Shown: positions 8,836 to 18,006 of the stretch, in pieces | How the letters are laid out: every line of letters begins with the position of its first letter | Numbering within the stretch: position 1 is the stretch's first letter | Source: Lysobacter alkalisoli | GTDB lineage: Bacteria; Pseudomonadota; Gammaproteobacteria; Xanthomonadales; Xanthomonadaceae | Assembly: GCF_006547045.1 (NCBI RefSeq) | Contig: NZ_CP041242.1 | Span: 2,056,001-2,120,000, forward strand | Direction: 5' to 3' | Length of the DNA: 64,000 bases | Made by a program: the position numbers and the translations under genes | The notes under the pieces: generated by a model | Database searches by the model: none | The model's input: the letters and a program-made list of their open reading frames with translations, nothing else | What the model was told of the DNA's origin: nothing

Positions 8836-9053
8836 ATCGATAGTTCCTTATCGAAATCGGAGTTCGCCGGCATCGAGCATCCGAAGCTGGCTCCTTAGCT
8901 ATGCCGTATGTGCTCACGGCAGGCACATTCTACGAAGCAACCAAGTCCGTGGACAGCCCCTTTCGGGACGGCCAACTGGCTCGAATCCGTGCAACCCCAA
9001 CATCCCGAGTCCGACTCGATGACCAAACAGCAATCGCGCGTCCTGTCCGTCTC

Positions 9054-9368
9054 ATGAAAGCGGCCAACGACCTCGACAACGCCTCCATCCCCGTCGATCC
9101 GGCTCTGGTCGATGCGATCCTGTCGACGCTGGCACGCGAGCCCGAAGGCAGCATGTCGCTGCCACGGCTGTGCAAGAAACTGGCCCTGCGCATGAGCGTA
9201 CTGATGCGCGCATTGGCGTGGCTGGGCGACAGCCCCATCGGTGGACGACCCGGGCCGGGTTGGGTCCGGATGGCGCGCGATGGTGGGCGCGACATCGCTG
9301 CGATCACAGCGGAAGGGTGGCACCACCTCGAGCACGCACCCCCTGCCCCACCGCATCCTGCGGACTGA
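9054..9368 (+). CDS. Conserved hypothetical protein, possible winged helix
   Basis: A 104-residue protein from the ATG at 9054. A longer upstream frame exists but its extra residues look non-coding. The core, VDAILSTLAREPEGSMSLPR followed by LCKKLALRMSVLMRALAWLG, looks like a helix-turn-helix or winged-helix fold, ending in GPGWVRMARDGGRDIAAITAEG. Similar small proteins are annotated as hypothetical in xanthomonads. The stop is 12 bp before the next gene, so the two are probably co-transcribed. No function is assigned. Confidence 0.6.
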   Translation: MKAANDLDNASIPVDPALVDAILSTLAREPEGSMSLPRLCKKLALRMSVLMRALAWLGDSPIGGRPGPGWVRMARDGGRDIAAITAEGWHHLEHAPPAPPHPAD

Positions 9369-9380
9369 TGGACACGGACG

Positions 9381-9890
9381 ATGACGATCAGGAAGCGCAA
9401 GCACAGATCCACGGAAGTCCAGACAGTACGCCCGGATTTCCCCGGGTACTTCATCTATCCGTTCTTCATGGTCCACATGCTTGCGTTCGGGCTGTCCGGA
9501 TTCCTGCTGGCCTACTCGAGCGACGCGCCCGACCTTGGTTTTCTCTACATGCATGGCGGACTCGCCATCGCGGTCTACCTGGCCTTCTACCTCACGCTGT
9601 TCGGGGTCGACGAGGTCAAATGGATGCTGATCAACGCCGAGCTCGGCATCCTCGGCATCTACAGCCAGATCGGCTGGATACTCGGGGTCTTCGACAAGAA
9701 GATCGAAGATTATCCGTGGTACGTGCACGTCGTCCCGTTCCTGTACTACGTGCTCTACACCTTCCTGCTGCGGCAGTTCCTGCTGGATGTCACACGGTCC
9801 AGGGACAATCCCCGGCGGCGCAGCCTGGTGGACTTCGGCTACGTCGGCCTCTCGCTGCTGGTGTACGGGTATCTGCTCTACCGCAACTGA
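9381..9890 (+). CDS. Hypothetical four-helix membrane protein
   Basis: The 169-residue product has a basic N-terminus, then about four hydrophobic helices (FFMVHMLAFGLSGFLLAY, LAIAVYLAFYLTLFG, ILGIYSQIGWILGVF and FLYYVLYTFLLRQFL), and a last hydrophobic stretch near the C-terminus. I do not recognise a family. It starts 12 bp after the preceding small gene, consistent with a two-gene unit. Confidence 0.65.
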   Translation: MTIRKRKHRSTEVQTVRPDFPGYFIYPFFMVHMLAFGLSGFLLAYSSDAPDLGFLYMHGGLAIAVYLAFYLTLFGVDEVKWMLINAELGILGIYSQIGWILGVFDKKIEDYPWYVHVVPFLYYVLYTFLLRQFLLDVTRSRDNPRRRSLVDFGYVGLSLLVYGYLLYRN

Positions 9891-10110
9891 GCAGACCATA
9901 AACAGGTCGCGTGACGCGACGTACTGCTCTGGGCGGTGTCGCGGTATCGATCCAAACAACCTTCCTCGCCGGGTTGTCCGCTTTTCAAATTCTGCTGCGT
10001 TTGACTCCTGTAACCGGCCTTTCGTCATTCGGGTTGGAGACATCGGCCGGTTTCTTCCCGTCCAGCCCGCTCTTCGAAATATCGGAGCAGTAGCTATCAG
10101 GAGCAGTGAA
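9891..10110 (+). other. Intergenic region upstream of secreted protease
   Basis: 220 bp without a gene. It contains a short perfect inverted repeat, GTCGCG-TGA-CGCGAC at 9906-9920, which could be a terminator stem or an operator. A ribosome site AGGAG lies shortly before the protease ATG at 10111. I see no convincing promoter. Confidence 0.35.
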
Positions 10111-11286
10111 ATGGAAGTTCATACGCATGATGCGAGTACTCGCAGCACAGATCGTTCAACCCTGCGGCTTGCGTTGTTGGCCGCGTTGATCCCCCTGACA
10201 ACGTCCGTCTTTGCCGGTGAAGCCCGCGAAACGCTGGTTCGCACTCCGGATGGTGAAGTTTTGCGCCTCGACGCCCCCAAGGGAGCACAGCAGAGCCTCC
10301 GCAAGGGACCGCAAGGGCATCCCTTCGCCACTGCAGAACAACGCAGGGCCACCAAGCCACTCGCCTGGGACGCGAGCATGGAGGCAGCGTCGGAAGCCAG
10401 CGATGCGCAGGAAGACCTGCCCCGAGGGCCCGCCGGCGCCGAAGCGGGCGGTGCGGCACCGCCGTTTGCGGACTATCTGGCACGCCAGCACTTCCCCCGG
10501 GCATGGGAGGTCATGGAAGCCATGGACGAAGACGAGAAGAAGGAGGCGCTGGATGATTACTCGATCGAGAGTGACGGCAGCTATCCGTATTACCGCTTCA
10601 CGGGCAATTACTACACCTCGCGCTGGAAGGTGCCGCCGTGGAACAAGGTCGGCAAGCTGTACTTCAAGAAGCCCAACGGCAGCAGCTCCTACTGCACCGC
10701 CAACGTTGCCAGCGGCAACTCGGTGATTCTGACCGCCGCACACTGCGTGTATACCCGCGGCCAGGGCTGGAACTCGAACTTCGTGTTCGTGCCGGCCGAT
10801 CGCTACGGAGAAGCCCCCTATGGCAGCTACGGCTGGACAATGGCCACCGTTTCTCCCAACTGGATCAGCAATGGCGGGCGCCGCTGGGATCTGGCGGCCA
10901 TCAAACTGGCCAACAACCCGTCGAGCGGGTTGCCGGTGACCAGCTATGTCGGCTGGCTGGGACGAAGCTGGAACCAGCCATACTCGGAGTACCACCTGTC
11001 GGTCGGCTACGCCAGCAACCTGAGCACCCAGTACACCCACGCCTGTTATGGCATGACCGGTTATTCCTCAGCCGAGGGCGCCGATGTGCTGGTGCAGGGC
11101 TGCGACATGACCTACGGCAGCAGTGGCGGCGGCTGGCTGCGCAACTACACGCACAACTCGCACAGTGGCAATCACGTCAACGCCGTAGTCAGTGGACCGC
11201 ACATCGGTAGCTTTGGCAGTGCCTACGTTGGCCCGCGCTTCAGCAGCAACAACCTGGTGCCCGTGTGTAACGCAATCGGGTGCTGA
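10111..11286 (+). CDS. Secreted trypsin-like serine protease (S1 family)
   Basis: The 391-residue protein starts at an ATG preceded by AGGAG and has a signal peptide (hydrophobic LALLAALIPLTTSVFA, about 19-35). A pro-region of about 130 residues precedes the protease domain. The S1 triad is visible: H211 in LTAAHCVY, D260 in RRWDLAAIKL, and S338 in YGSSGGGW. The active-site motif is GSSGG rather than the usual GDSGG; loss of the Asp before the serine occurs in some bacterial members such as glutamyl endopeptidases. Paired cysteines and the C-terminal NLVPVCNAIGC point to extracellular action. Confidence 0.9.
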   Translation: MEVHTHDASTRSTDRSTLRLALLAALIPLTTSVFAGEARETLVRTPDGEVLRLDAPKGAQQSLRKGPQGHPFATAEQRRATKPLAWDASMEAASEASDAQEDLPRGPAGAEAGGAAPPFADYLARQHFPRAWEVMEAMDEDEKKEALDDYSIESDGSYPYYRFTGNYYTSRWKVPPWNKVGKLYFKKPNGSSSYCTANVASGNSVILTAAHCVYTRGQGWNSNFVFVPADRYGEAPYGSYGWTMATVSPNWISNGGRRWDLAAIKLANNPSSGLPVTSYVGWLGRSWNQPYSEYHLSVGYASNLSTQYTHACYGMTGYSSAEGADVLVQGCDMTYGSSGGGWLRNYTHNSHSGNHVNAVVSGPHIGSFGSAYVGPRFSSNNLVPVCNAIGC

Positions 11287-11313
11287 CATTACCCGGCAAC
11301 ACGCTCAGGACTT

Positions 11314-11342
11314 GCCTCTCTCCTCCTTGCGGGGAGAGGGGC
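11314..11342. repeat. Imperfect GAGAGGGG hairpin repeat, copy 1
   Basis: GCCTCTCTC and the downstream GAGAGGGGC form a stem of about 9 bp with one wobble, in the gap between the protease and the dehydrogenase genes. It matches the perfect hairpin at 42302-42326, so it looks like a dispersed palindromic repeat rather than a gene-specific terminator. Confidence 0.55.
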
Positions 11343-11444
11343 ACTTTCCGTCGCATCCGGGCCCAGCAGCGCTCCCTGCAAGCCGTCCACGAAACGGGAA
11401 AGCTCCCGCCAAGCACGACAAGTACGAAATAGCGCTCTGGCTGA

Positions 11445-13736
11445 TCACTTCTCCAGGCTTGCGGCCGCCTCCACGATCGACTCTTCCGACGGAATCACCG
11501 CGAACGCCGCACCCGCCAGCGGCGTGTAGGTATCGGCGCCCACCACGCGGCGGAACGGCCGGCTGCCATAGCCGCCTTCGATGATCGCGGTGATGATGCC
11601 TTCGCCGACGCCGGCGCTGTGGCGGCCCTCGTCGACGATCAGGATGCGTTTGGCACTCGCCGCCTGCTCGCGGATGTACGACTCGTTGAGCGGTACCAGC
11701 CAACGCAGGTCGACGACGCGACACTTCCAGCCGTGCGTCTTCTCGATCGCGCGCGCGGCACGCAGGCTCATCGGCACGCCGTTGCCGTAGGTGAAGATCA
11801 CCAGATCGTCGTTGCCCTCGCCGTAGACACGCCCCTCGCCCAGCGGCATCGCCTCACCCGGCGACGGGAACGCGGTCAACCAGCCGCCGTCGCCCGCCTC
11901 GTACAAATCCTTGGCCATGTACAGGGCGATGGGCTCAAGGAACACCGACACCCGGCCGTCCACTTTCGACAACGCGGTCAACGTGCGCAGCATGGTCACC
12001 GCATCGTCGCCGCGCGACGGGCAGCCGACCACCAGCCCCGGGATGTCGCGCAGCGCGGTGATCGAGTTGTCGTTGTGGAAGTGGCCGCCGAAGCCGCGCT
12101 GGTAGCCGAGCCCGGCGATGCGCACCACCATCGGGTTGGCGAACTGGTTATTGCTGAAGAACTGCAGGCTGGCCGCCTCGCCGCGGATCTGGTCGCAGGC
12201 ATTGTGGAAGTAGGCCAGATACTGGATCTCCGGGATCGGCAGCATGCCCATGTTGGCGAAGCCCTGCGCCATGCCGAGGATCATCGTCTCGTCGAGCAGG
12301 GTATTGAACACACGGCGCGGGCCGAACGCCTTCTGCAGGCCCTTGGTCACCGTGTAGACGCCGCCCTTCTGCGCCACGTCCTCACCGAACAGCAGGGTGT
12401 CGGGGTACTTGGCGAAGGTGTCGTGCAGGGCGTTGTTGATCTGGATCGCGAGGTGGCGCGGCGGCTGGCTCTCCGGCAGCTTCGCCTCGCTGCCGAAGGC
12501 CTGCAGGCGGCGCTCGGCGTAGTCGATGCGCTCGGCTTCCGCCTTCACCTTGTCGGGTGAGTACGGCGCCAGCGGCGCGACGACCTCATCGAGTTTTTCC
12601 AGCTTCGGGCGGCGGTCGGCCTCCTCGGCGGCAGCGAAGCAGCGCTTGCGGGTCGATTCGTAGAGATCGAGCACCTCGTCCTTCGACATCAGACCCGACT
12701 CGAGCGCGATCGCCGCGGAACGCAACAGCGGATCGGCCGCCTCGACCGCGCAAAGTTCCGCGATCGAACGCCACTCGATCTCGAAGTCGGTGCCGGCATG
12801 ACCCATGATCCGGTTGGTGCGCAGGTGCAGGAAGGTCGGGCGGCGCGTGTTGCGGCAATGCTCGACCGCACGCTGCACGTCGCCATAGCCGGTCGCGAGA
12901 TCCAGGCCATCGGCGGTGAAATAATCCAGCCCGTCCATGTTGCGGAAGCGGTTGCCGATCCAGCCGCCCGGGGTCTTGACCGAAATGCCGATGCCGTTGT
13001 CCTCGCACACGAACAGCACCGGTGCCGGCAGCTTCTGGTAGGCGGTCCAGGCCGCGGCGTTGAACGCGGTCTGCGCGGTGGCGTGGTTGGACGAAGCATC
13101 GCCGAACGAACAGATCGCGATGCTGTCGTCGGGCACCGGCAACTCCACGCCCAGGCGCCTGCCGGCCTCGATCGCGACCGCGGTGCCCAGTGCCTTCGGC
13201 AGGTGCGAGGCGATGGTCGAGGTCTGCGGCAGCACCCACAACGGCTTGCTGCCCCAGACCTTGTGGCGCCCGCCACTGGCCGGGTCGTCCTTGCTGGCCG
13301 CGAACGACAGCGCCGAATCCATCACCGGATCACGCGGTTTACCATCCGTGCCAGGCAGCTTGCGGAACCGCTCGGCCATGAAGCCGCCGCTGCGGTAGTG
13401 CAGGAAGGCCGGATCGGTGTGGCGCGTGAGCCGCGCGACCATCGCGTTGCCCTCGTGGCCGGACGAACCGATGGTGTAGAAAACCTTGTTCTGCACCCGC
13501 AGCACGCGCGCCATCAGGTCGAGGTGGCGGCTGACCAGCTGCGATTCGAACAGCTCGCGAAAACCCCGTGCATCCAGCGCACTGCCCTCCAGGATGGCTT
13601 CGCCGTCGGCCGGGCGCGCATCGGCGCGACCGTCCCAGGCCTTCACGAACTCGCTGAAATTGACATCGCAGATCTCGGCACGGTTGAGGCCGCGCATGCG
13701 TGCCGGGATCGGATCGGGAACGGGCTTGAAGGTCAT
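11445..13736 (-). CDS. Branched-chain 2-oxoacid dehydrogenase E1, alpha and beta fused
   Basis: Thiamine-diphosphate enzyme that decarboxylates 2-oxoacids and passes the acyl group to a lipoyl E2, most likely in valine, leucine and isoleucine breakdown. Residues from about 60 to 400 are the E1-alpha part, with a ThDP motif starting CSFGDASSNHATAQTAF and ending VCEDNG. Residues from about 430 to 763 are E1-beta (LLFGEDVAQKGGVYTVTKGL, FNTLLDE, GFGGHFHNDNS, VVDLRWLVPLNE). Subunits that are usually separate are joined in one 763-residue chain. No E2 or lipoamide dehydrogenase gene lies beside it, so the partners are elsewhere. The specific substrate is inferred. Confidence 0.88.
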   Translation of the reverse strand: MTFKPVPDPIPARMRGLNRAEICDVNFSEFVKAWDGRADARPADGEAILEGSALDARGFRELFESQLVSRHLDLMARVLRVQNKVFYTIGSSGHEGNAMVARLTRHTDPAFLHYRSGGFMAERFRKLPGTDGKPRDPVMDSALSFAASKDDPASGGRHKVWGSKPLWVLPQTSTIASHLPKALGTAVAIEAGRRLGVELPVPDDSIAICSFGDASSNHATAQTAFNAAAWTAYQKLPAPVLFVCEDNGIGISVKTPGGWIGNRFRNMDGLDYFTADGLDLATGYGDVQRAVEHCRNTRRPTFLHLRTNRIMGHAGTDFEIEWRSIAELCAVEAADPLLRSAAIALESGLMSKDEVLDLYESTRKRCFAAAEEADRRPKLEKLDEVVAPLAPYSPDKVKAEAERIDYAERRLQAFGSEAKLPESQPPRHLAIQINNALHDTFAKYPDTLLFGEDVAQKGGVYTVTKGLQKAFGPRRVFNTLLDETMILGMAQGFANMGMLPIPEIQYLAYFHNACDQIRGEAASLQFFSNNQFANPMVVRIAGLGYQRGFGGHFHNDNSITALRDIPGLVVGCPSRGDDAVTMLRTLTALSKVDGRVSVFLEPIALYMAKDLYEAGDGGWLTAFPSPGEAMPLGEGRVYGEGNDDLVIFTYGNGVPMSLRAARAIEKTHGWKCRVVDLRWLVPLNESYIREQAASAKRILIVDEGRHSAGVGEGIITAIIEGGYGSRPFRRVVGADTYTPLAGAAFAVIPSEESIVEAAASLEK

Positions 13737-13848
13737 TTCGGTCTGGACAGGAGGCTGGGCGGAAGCCGGTCATTCTCCTATACCGCCGCGTTGCCCGCAC
13801 GTGCGCGGGACACCATTCGTGATGCACTGCTTGCGCGATGCGGCTCTC

Positions 13849-15339
13849 CTACCCGGCACACAGCCCACCGCCGGCCAGCGAAGCGGCAAGCGTCACCAGC
13901 ACGACGCCCACGATGTTCAGGACGATGCCGGCCCGCATCATCTGCCCGATGCTCACGTGGCCCGAGCCGAACACGATCGCGTTAGGCGGGGTGGCCACCG
14001 GTAGCATGAAGGCATAGCTGGCACCCAGTGCGATCGCGACCAGCAGCGGCATCACCGGCACGCCCAGCCCCAGCGCGACGGCGGCCAGCACCGGGGTGAA
14101 TGCAGTGGCCATCGCGGTGTTGCTGGTCAGCTCGGTGGCGAAGATCACCAGCACCGCCACCGCGAATATCACCAGCAGCATCGGCGCACCGGCCAGCCCG
14201 TACAGGCCGCTGGCAATGAAGCTGTCGACACCGTGCATGCCGATCGCAGCCGCCAGGGACAGTCCACCACCGAACAGCACCAGCACGCCCCAGGGCAGGC
14301 GCACGGCCGTTTCCCAGTCGAGCGCGGCACGGCTGCGCCCGCCCGGCGCACGTTCGCCGGGAAGCAGGAACAGCACCAGCGCGCCGGCCATGGCGATCAC
14401 CGCGTCGGTCAATCCCGGCAGCCCGAGCCAACTGACGAGTTGCGGCCGCAGGATCCACGCCATCGCGGTCAGCGAGAACACCACCAGCACCACCCGCTCG
14501 CCCCGCCCCATCGGCCCCAGGCCGTCCAGCATGGCCCCGATCCGCGCATCGCCCTGCGGCAGTGCTCGCATCCGGACCGGGAACGCCAGCCGGGTCAGGT
14601 ACAGCCAGGCCAGCCCCAGGAACACCAACATCACCGGCACGCCGAAGCGCATCCAGGCCAGCATGGTGATGTCGCAATCCAGCCGTTCGCGCGCATAGCT
14701 GGCAACCACCAGGTTCGGTGGCGAGCCGATCAACGTGGCCGAGCCGCCGATCGATGCCGCGTAGGCGATCGCCAGCATCAGACAGGTGGCGAACGGGCGC
14801 GCCTCGTGCTCGGGCACGTCGCTGTCGCGCAGCAACATGCCGATCACCGACACCCCCACCGGCAACAGGATGATCGTCGCCGCAGTATTGGAGATCCACA
14901 TGCTCAGAAAACCGGCGGCGATCATGAAGCCGGCCACCAGCCGCCGCGGTCCTGTACCGACCAGCAGCAGGATGCGCAGCGCCATGCGCCGATGCAGGCC
15001 CCAGCGCTCCATCGCCAGACCGAGCATGAAGCCGCCCATAAACAGGAAGATGATGTCGCTGGCGTAGGGCCGCACCGCCTCGGCCGGCGTGGTCAGCCCC
15101 AGCAACGGAAACAGCACCACCGGCAACAGCGCGGTGGCCGCCAGCGGCACCGCCTCGCCCAGCCACCACACGGCCATCCACACCGCCACGCCGGCGGTCA
15201 TGCGCCCTTCGACCGACAGGCCTCCAGCGGCCTCGTCCGGCACCAGCAGAAAGGCCAACAGCCCGAGCAGCGGACCGGACCAGCGCGCTACGCGCCGGTG
15301 CCAACCCGTTCCTGTCTGTATGTCCGCGCTGGACTGCAA
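13849..15339 (-). CDS. SLC13/DASS family anion:sodium symporter
   Basis: Polytopic 496-residue inner-membrane protein with about 12 hydrophobic helices. Two repeat-related ion-site motifs are visible: SIGGSATLIGSPPNLV near residue 200 and PVATPPNAIVFGSGHV near residue 450, matching the (G/A)TPPN sites of divalent anion:Na+ symporters. The substrate is probably a C4-dicarboxylate or similar anion, but this is inferred from the family. It stands alone between the E1 gene and a GST gene. Confidence 0.88.
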   Translation of the reverse strand: MQSSADIQTGTGWHRRVARWSGPLLGLLAFLLVPDEAAGGLSVEGRMTAGVAVWMAVWWLGEAVPLAATALLPVVLFPLLGLTTPAEAVRPYASDIIFLFMGGFMLGLAMERWGLHRRMALRILLLVGTGPRRLVAGFMIAAGFLSMWISNTAATIILLPVGVSVIGMLLRDSDVPEHEARPFATCLMLAIAYAASIGGSATLIGSPPNLVVASYARERLDCDITMLAWMRFGVPVMLVFLGLAWLYLTRLAFPVRMRALPQGDARIGAMLDGLGPMGRGERVVLVVFSLTAMAWILRPQLVSWLGLPGLTDAVIAMAGALVLFLLPGERAPGGRSRAALDWETAVRLPWGVLVLFGGGLSLAAAIGMHGVDSFIASGLYGLAGAPMLLVIFAVAVLVIFATELTSNTAMATAFTPVLAAVALGLGVPVMPLLVAIALGASYAFMLPVATPPNAIVFGSGHVSIGQMMRAGIVLNIVGVVLVTLAASLAGGGLCAG

Positions 15340-15427
15340 CCGGCACCTCCCTTCGACGCCGGATCGACCTTATCAGCAGGCTCCGGCCCGGGTCATGCTG
15401 CGTGGCGGGAATGCGGCGTGCGGCCGG

Positions 15428-16069
15428 TCAGCCCGATTCGTCGATGCGACGCATGGCCACCGTATCCGGGGCCGGCATCGGCACGAACCCCGGCGTCGAG
15501 CGGACCCGTTCCAGCCAGGCCTGGACGCACGGGAACTGATCCAGGCCGATCCCGCCATGCCCGGCGACATCGGTATAGGCGAACAGCGCGACGTCGGCGA
15601 TGCCGTACCGTGCGCCGGTGAACCAGTCGTGCGACTGCAGGTGACGCTCCATGACCGCCAACGCCATGCGGCCACGCTCCCGCAATACGGGCAGTTCGGC
15701 CCGGCGCGGGGAGTCGAGCGGCGTCCAGCCACAGATGAATCGTGCGACGGCGATATACGGTTCGTGGCTGTACTGCTCGAAGAACATCCAGCTCAGCGCC
15801 TGCGCACGTTGCCAGGGGTCGTCGGGCAGGTAACCGGTGCCCTCGGCCAGCCAGTGCAGGATCGCGTTCGACTCGACCAGCACGCGGCCGTCATCGAGCT
15901 CGATCATCGGCACCTTGCCGTTCGGGTTCTTCGCAATGAACCCGGGCGTGCGGGTGGAACCATCATCGGACCGGACCTCGACCCAGCGATATTCCCGGCC
16001 CAGCTGCTCCAGCAGCAGTCGCACCTTGTGGCAGTTGCCCGAAGGCGAGAAGCCATGGACGGTGATCAC
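15428..16069 (-). CDS. Glutathione S-transferase family protein
   Basis: The 213-residue product has the thioredoxin-like GST N-domain (HGFSPSGNCHKVRLLLEQLG, NPNGKVPMIELDDG, VESNAILHWLAEGTGYLP) and an all-helical C-domain with WFTGARYGIADVALFAYT. I place the start at a GTG at 16069, where it overlaps the GNAT gene's stop as GTGA; a longer frame upstream adds residues unlike a GST. A serine near residue 9 is the likely glutathione-activating residue. It is coupled to the upstream acetyltransferase gene. Confidence 0.88.
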   Translation of the reverse strand: MITVHGFSPSGNCHKVRLLLEQLGREYRWVEVRSDDGSTRTPGFIAKNPNGKVPMIELDDGRVLVESNAILHWLAEGTGYLPDDPWQRAQALSWMFFEQYSHEPYIAVARFICGWTPLDSPRRAELPVLRERGRMALAVMERHLQSHDWFTGARYGIADVALFAYTDVAGHGGIGLDQFPCVQAWLERVRSTPGFVPMPAPDTVAMRRIDESG

Positions 16070-16656
16070 GATGCCGCACCCGCGCGACGGGCCCGCCACT
16101 CCTCGCGGGTCTGCCCCCAAATGTCTACTTCATGCACGTCGAGCGGCGGCGGCAGGGTCCCCGGTCCCCGCGGGCGCGATCCCAACCGGCGCGCGACCGC
16201 CTGCGAGGCGGTGTTGGCCGGCGCGATGCAATGGATCACTTCGGTCCAGCCGAGATTGTCGAATGCCCAGTCGATCGCCGCGGTGCACGTCTCGGTGGCG
16301 TAACCCTTGCCCCAGGCGTCGGGATGGAACGAGTAGCCGACCTCGGTGCCGGGCCAGCCATCGGGCTGCCATGGACCGCCCTGCCCGACCCACAGGCCAC
16401 TGGCCTTCTCGACCACCGAGAACATCGCGAACCCCTGCAGCAACCAGGCGCCGGGCATCTGCAGGAAGCGCCGCCATGCATCGCCACGCAGCAGCGGGCC
16501 GCCGATATGCCGTGAACCGTCATGAGCGAAATGTTCGGCATAGCGCTCGAAGTCATCGATCCGCGGCACGCGCAGGATCAGGCGTTCGGTCTCGATGACC
16601 GGGCCGTCTTTGATCTCCAGTCCCACTTCGAAGTCTCCCTGTTTCCGCCCGGCCAT
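16066..16656 (-). CDS. GNAT family N-acetyltransferase
   Basis: A 196-residue RimJ/RimL-like acetyltransferase: IETERLILRVPRIDDFERYAEH at the N-terminus and the acetyl-CoA binding core GYSFHPDAWGKGYATETCTAAIDWAF, then the late motif HCIAPANTASQAVARRLG. The substrate cannot be read from sequence. It overlaps the GST gene by 4 bp and is 21 bp downstream of gcdH, so all three may form one unit. Confidence 0.88.
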   Translation of the reverse strand: MAGRKQGDFEVGLEIKDGPVIETERLILRVPRIDDFERYAEHFAHDGSRHIGGPLLRGDAWRRFLQMPGAWLLQGFAMFSVVEKASGLWVGQGGPWQPDGWPGTEVGYSFHPDAWGKGYATETCTAAIDWAFDNLGWTEVIHCIAPANTASQAVARRLGSRPRGPGTLPPPLDVHEVDIWGQTREEWRARRAGAAS

Positions 16657-16677
16657 ATGCCATGGCCAGGCCCCGGG

Positions 16678-17841
16678 TCAGAATGCGCTGATGCCGGTCA
16701 GCTCCCGGCCGATCACCAGTTGGTGCACGGTCTCGGTACCCTCGTACGTGATCACCGATTCCAGATTCAGCGCATGACGGATCGCGCTGTGCTCGGTGGT
16801 GATGCCGGCGCCGCCGAGCAGGTCGCGGCACTCGCGGGCGATGTCGATCGCCATCCGGCAATTGTTCCACTTGGCCAGCGACACCTGCTGCGGCTGCATG
16901 GTGCCGGCGTCCTTGAGGCGGCCGAGCTGCACGACCAGCAGCTGCGCCAGGGTGATCCGGCGGGCCATCTCGGCCAGCTTGATCTGCGCGCTCTGGGTCG
17001 CCGCCACCGGCCGGTCGAACAGGATGCGCTCCTTGGAATAGTTCAGCGCCTCGTCGAGGCAGGCGATGGCGGCACCGATCGGCCCCCAGGTGATGCCATA
17101 GCGTGCCTGGGTCAGGCAGCCCAGAGGTCCCTTCAGGCCCTTCACGTTGGGCAGGCGATTGGCCTCGGGCACACGCACGTTGTCGAAGTACAGTGCGCTG
17201 GTTACCGAAGCGCGCAGGCTCATCTTGTGTTTGATCTCCTGGGCGGCGAAACCGGCCATGCCCTTCTCGACGACAAAGCCCTGGATGCCGTCCTCGGTCT
17301 GCGCCCAGACGATCACGATATCGGCCAGGTTGCCGTTGGTGATCCACATCTTGGAGCCGTTGAGGACCCAGTCGTCGCCATCGCGCTTGGCATGGGTCTT
17401 CATGTTGGCCGGGTCGGAACCGCCGTGCGGCTCGGTCAGGCCGAAGCAGCCGATCACCTTGCCGGCGGCCATGTCGGGCAGCCAGCGCTGGCGTTGCTCT
17501 TCCGAGCCATATGCGTAGATCGGGTACATGCACAGCGAGGACTGCACGCTGACAAAGCTGCGGATGCCGGAATCGCCGCGTTCGAGCTCCTGGCAGATCA
17601 GGCCGTAGCTGACCGCGTTGAGGCCGGCGCAACCGTACTGCTCCGGCAGCGACGAACCCAGCAGGCCGAGTTCGGCGATCTCGCCGACCAGCTCCTTCGG
17701 GAACCGGCCTTCGTCGAAGCAGTCGCCGATGATCGGCAGCACGCGCTCGTCGGTGAAGCGCGCCACCGTGTCCTGCACCGCGCGCTCCTCTTCGGTCAAC
17801 AGGGAGCGGACGTCGTAAAGGTCGTACGGGTGCAGGGCCAT
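16678..17841 (-). CDS. gcdH: Glutaryl-CoA dehydrogenase
   Basis: FAD enzyme that oxidises and decarboxylates glutaryl-CoA to crotonyl-CoA in lysine and tryptophan catabolism. The 387-residue product has FGLTEPHGGSDPANMKT and WITNGNLADIVIVWAQ (flavin and substrate region) and ITYEGTETVHQLVIGRELTG, whose glutamate in YEGT is the expected catalytic base. The ATG at 17841 gives the family length; an in-frame extension upstream runs through the terminator region and is rejected. Electrons would pass to ETF. Confidence 0.9.
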   Translation of the reverse strand: MALHPYDLYDVRSLLTEEERAVQDTVARFTDERVLPIIGDCFDEGRFPKELVGEIAELGLLGSSLPEQYGCAGLNAVSYGLICQELERGDSGIRSFVSVQSSLCMYPIYAYGSEEQRQRWLPDMAAGKVIGCFGLTEPHGGSDPANMKTHAKRDGDDWVLNGSKMWITNGNLADIVIVWAQTEDGIQGFVVEKGMAGFAAQEIKHKMSLRASVTSALYFDNVRVPEANRLPNVKGLKGPLGCLTQARYGITWGPIGAAIACLDEALNYSKERILFDRPVAATQSAQIKLAEMARRITLAQLLVVQLGRLKDAGTMQPQQVSLAKWNNCRMAIDIARECRDLLGGAGITTEHSAIRHALNLESVITYEGTETVHQLVIGRELTGISAF

Positions 17842-17952
17842 GATGAACTCACGCGGTTGGGTAAACGGGCATTGTATCGATACCCGCTGCCCGCCGGCAC
17901 CCTGTCCCGCGCGCAAAAAACGCAGTACGGGGGCGCATCCAGGCAAACGAAA

Positions 17953-17974
17953 GGGGCCGGATCGCTCCGGCCCC
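17953..17974 (-). terminator. Rho-independent terminator
   Basis: GGGGCCGGA-TCGC-TCCGGCCCC forms a perfect 9-bp stem with a tetraloop. On the minus strand it is followed by TTTCGTTTG. It lies 32 bp past the stop of the glycine-zipper gene at 18007 and upstream of gcdH. Confidence 0.8.
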
Positions 17975-18006
17975 TCGGGATGACTGCATTGTCGCCGCCC
18001 CTGCGA

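Noticed and set aside
8551-9022. Short plus-strand frames opposite and after the duplicated secreted gene
   Set aside because: No ribosome site and no family; they overlap the signal-peptide end of the real gene.
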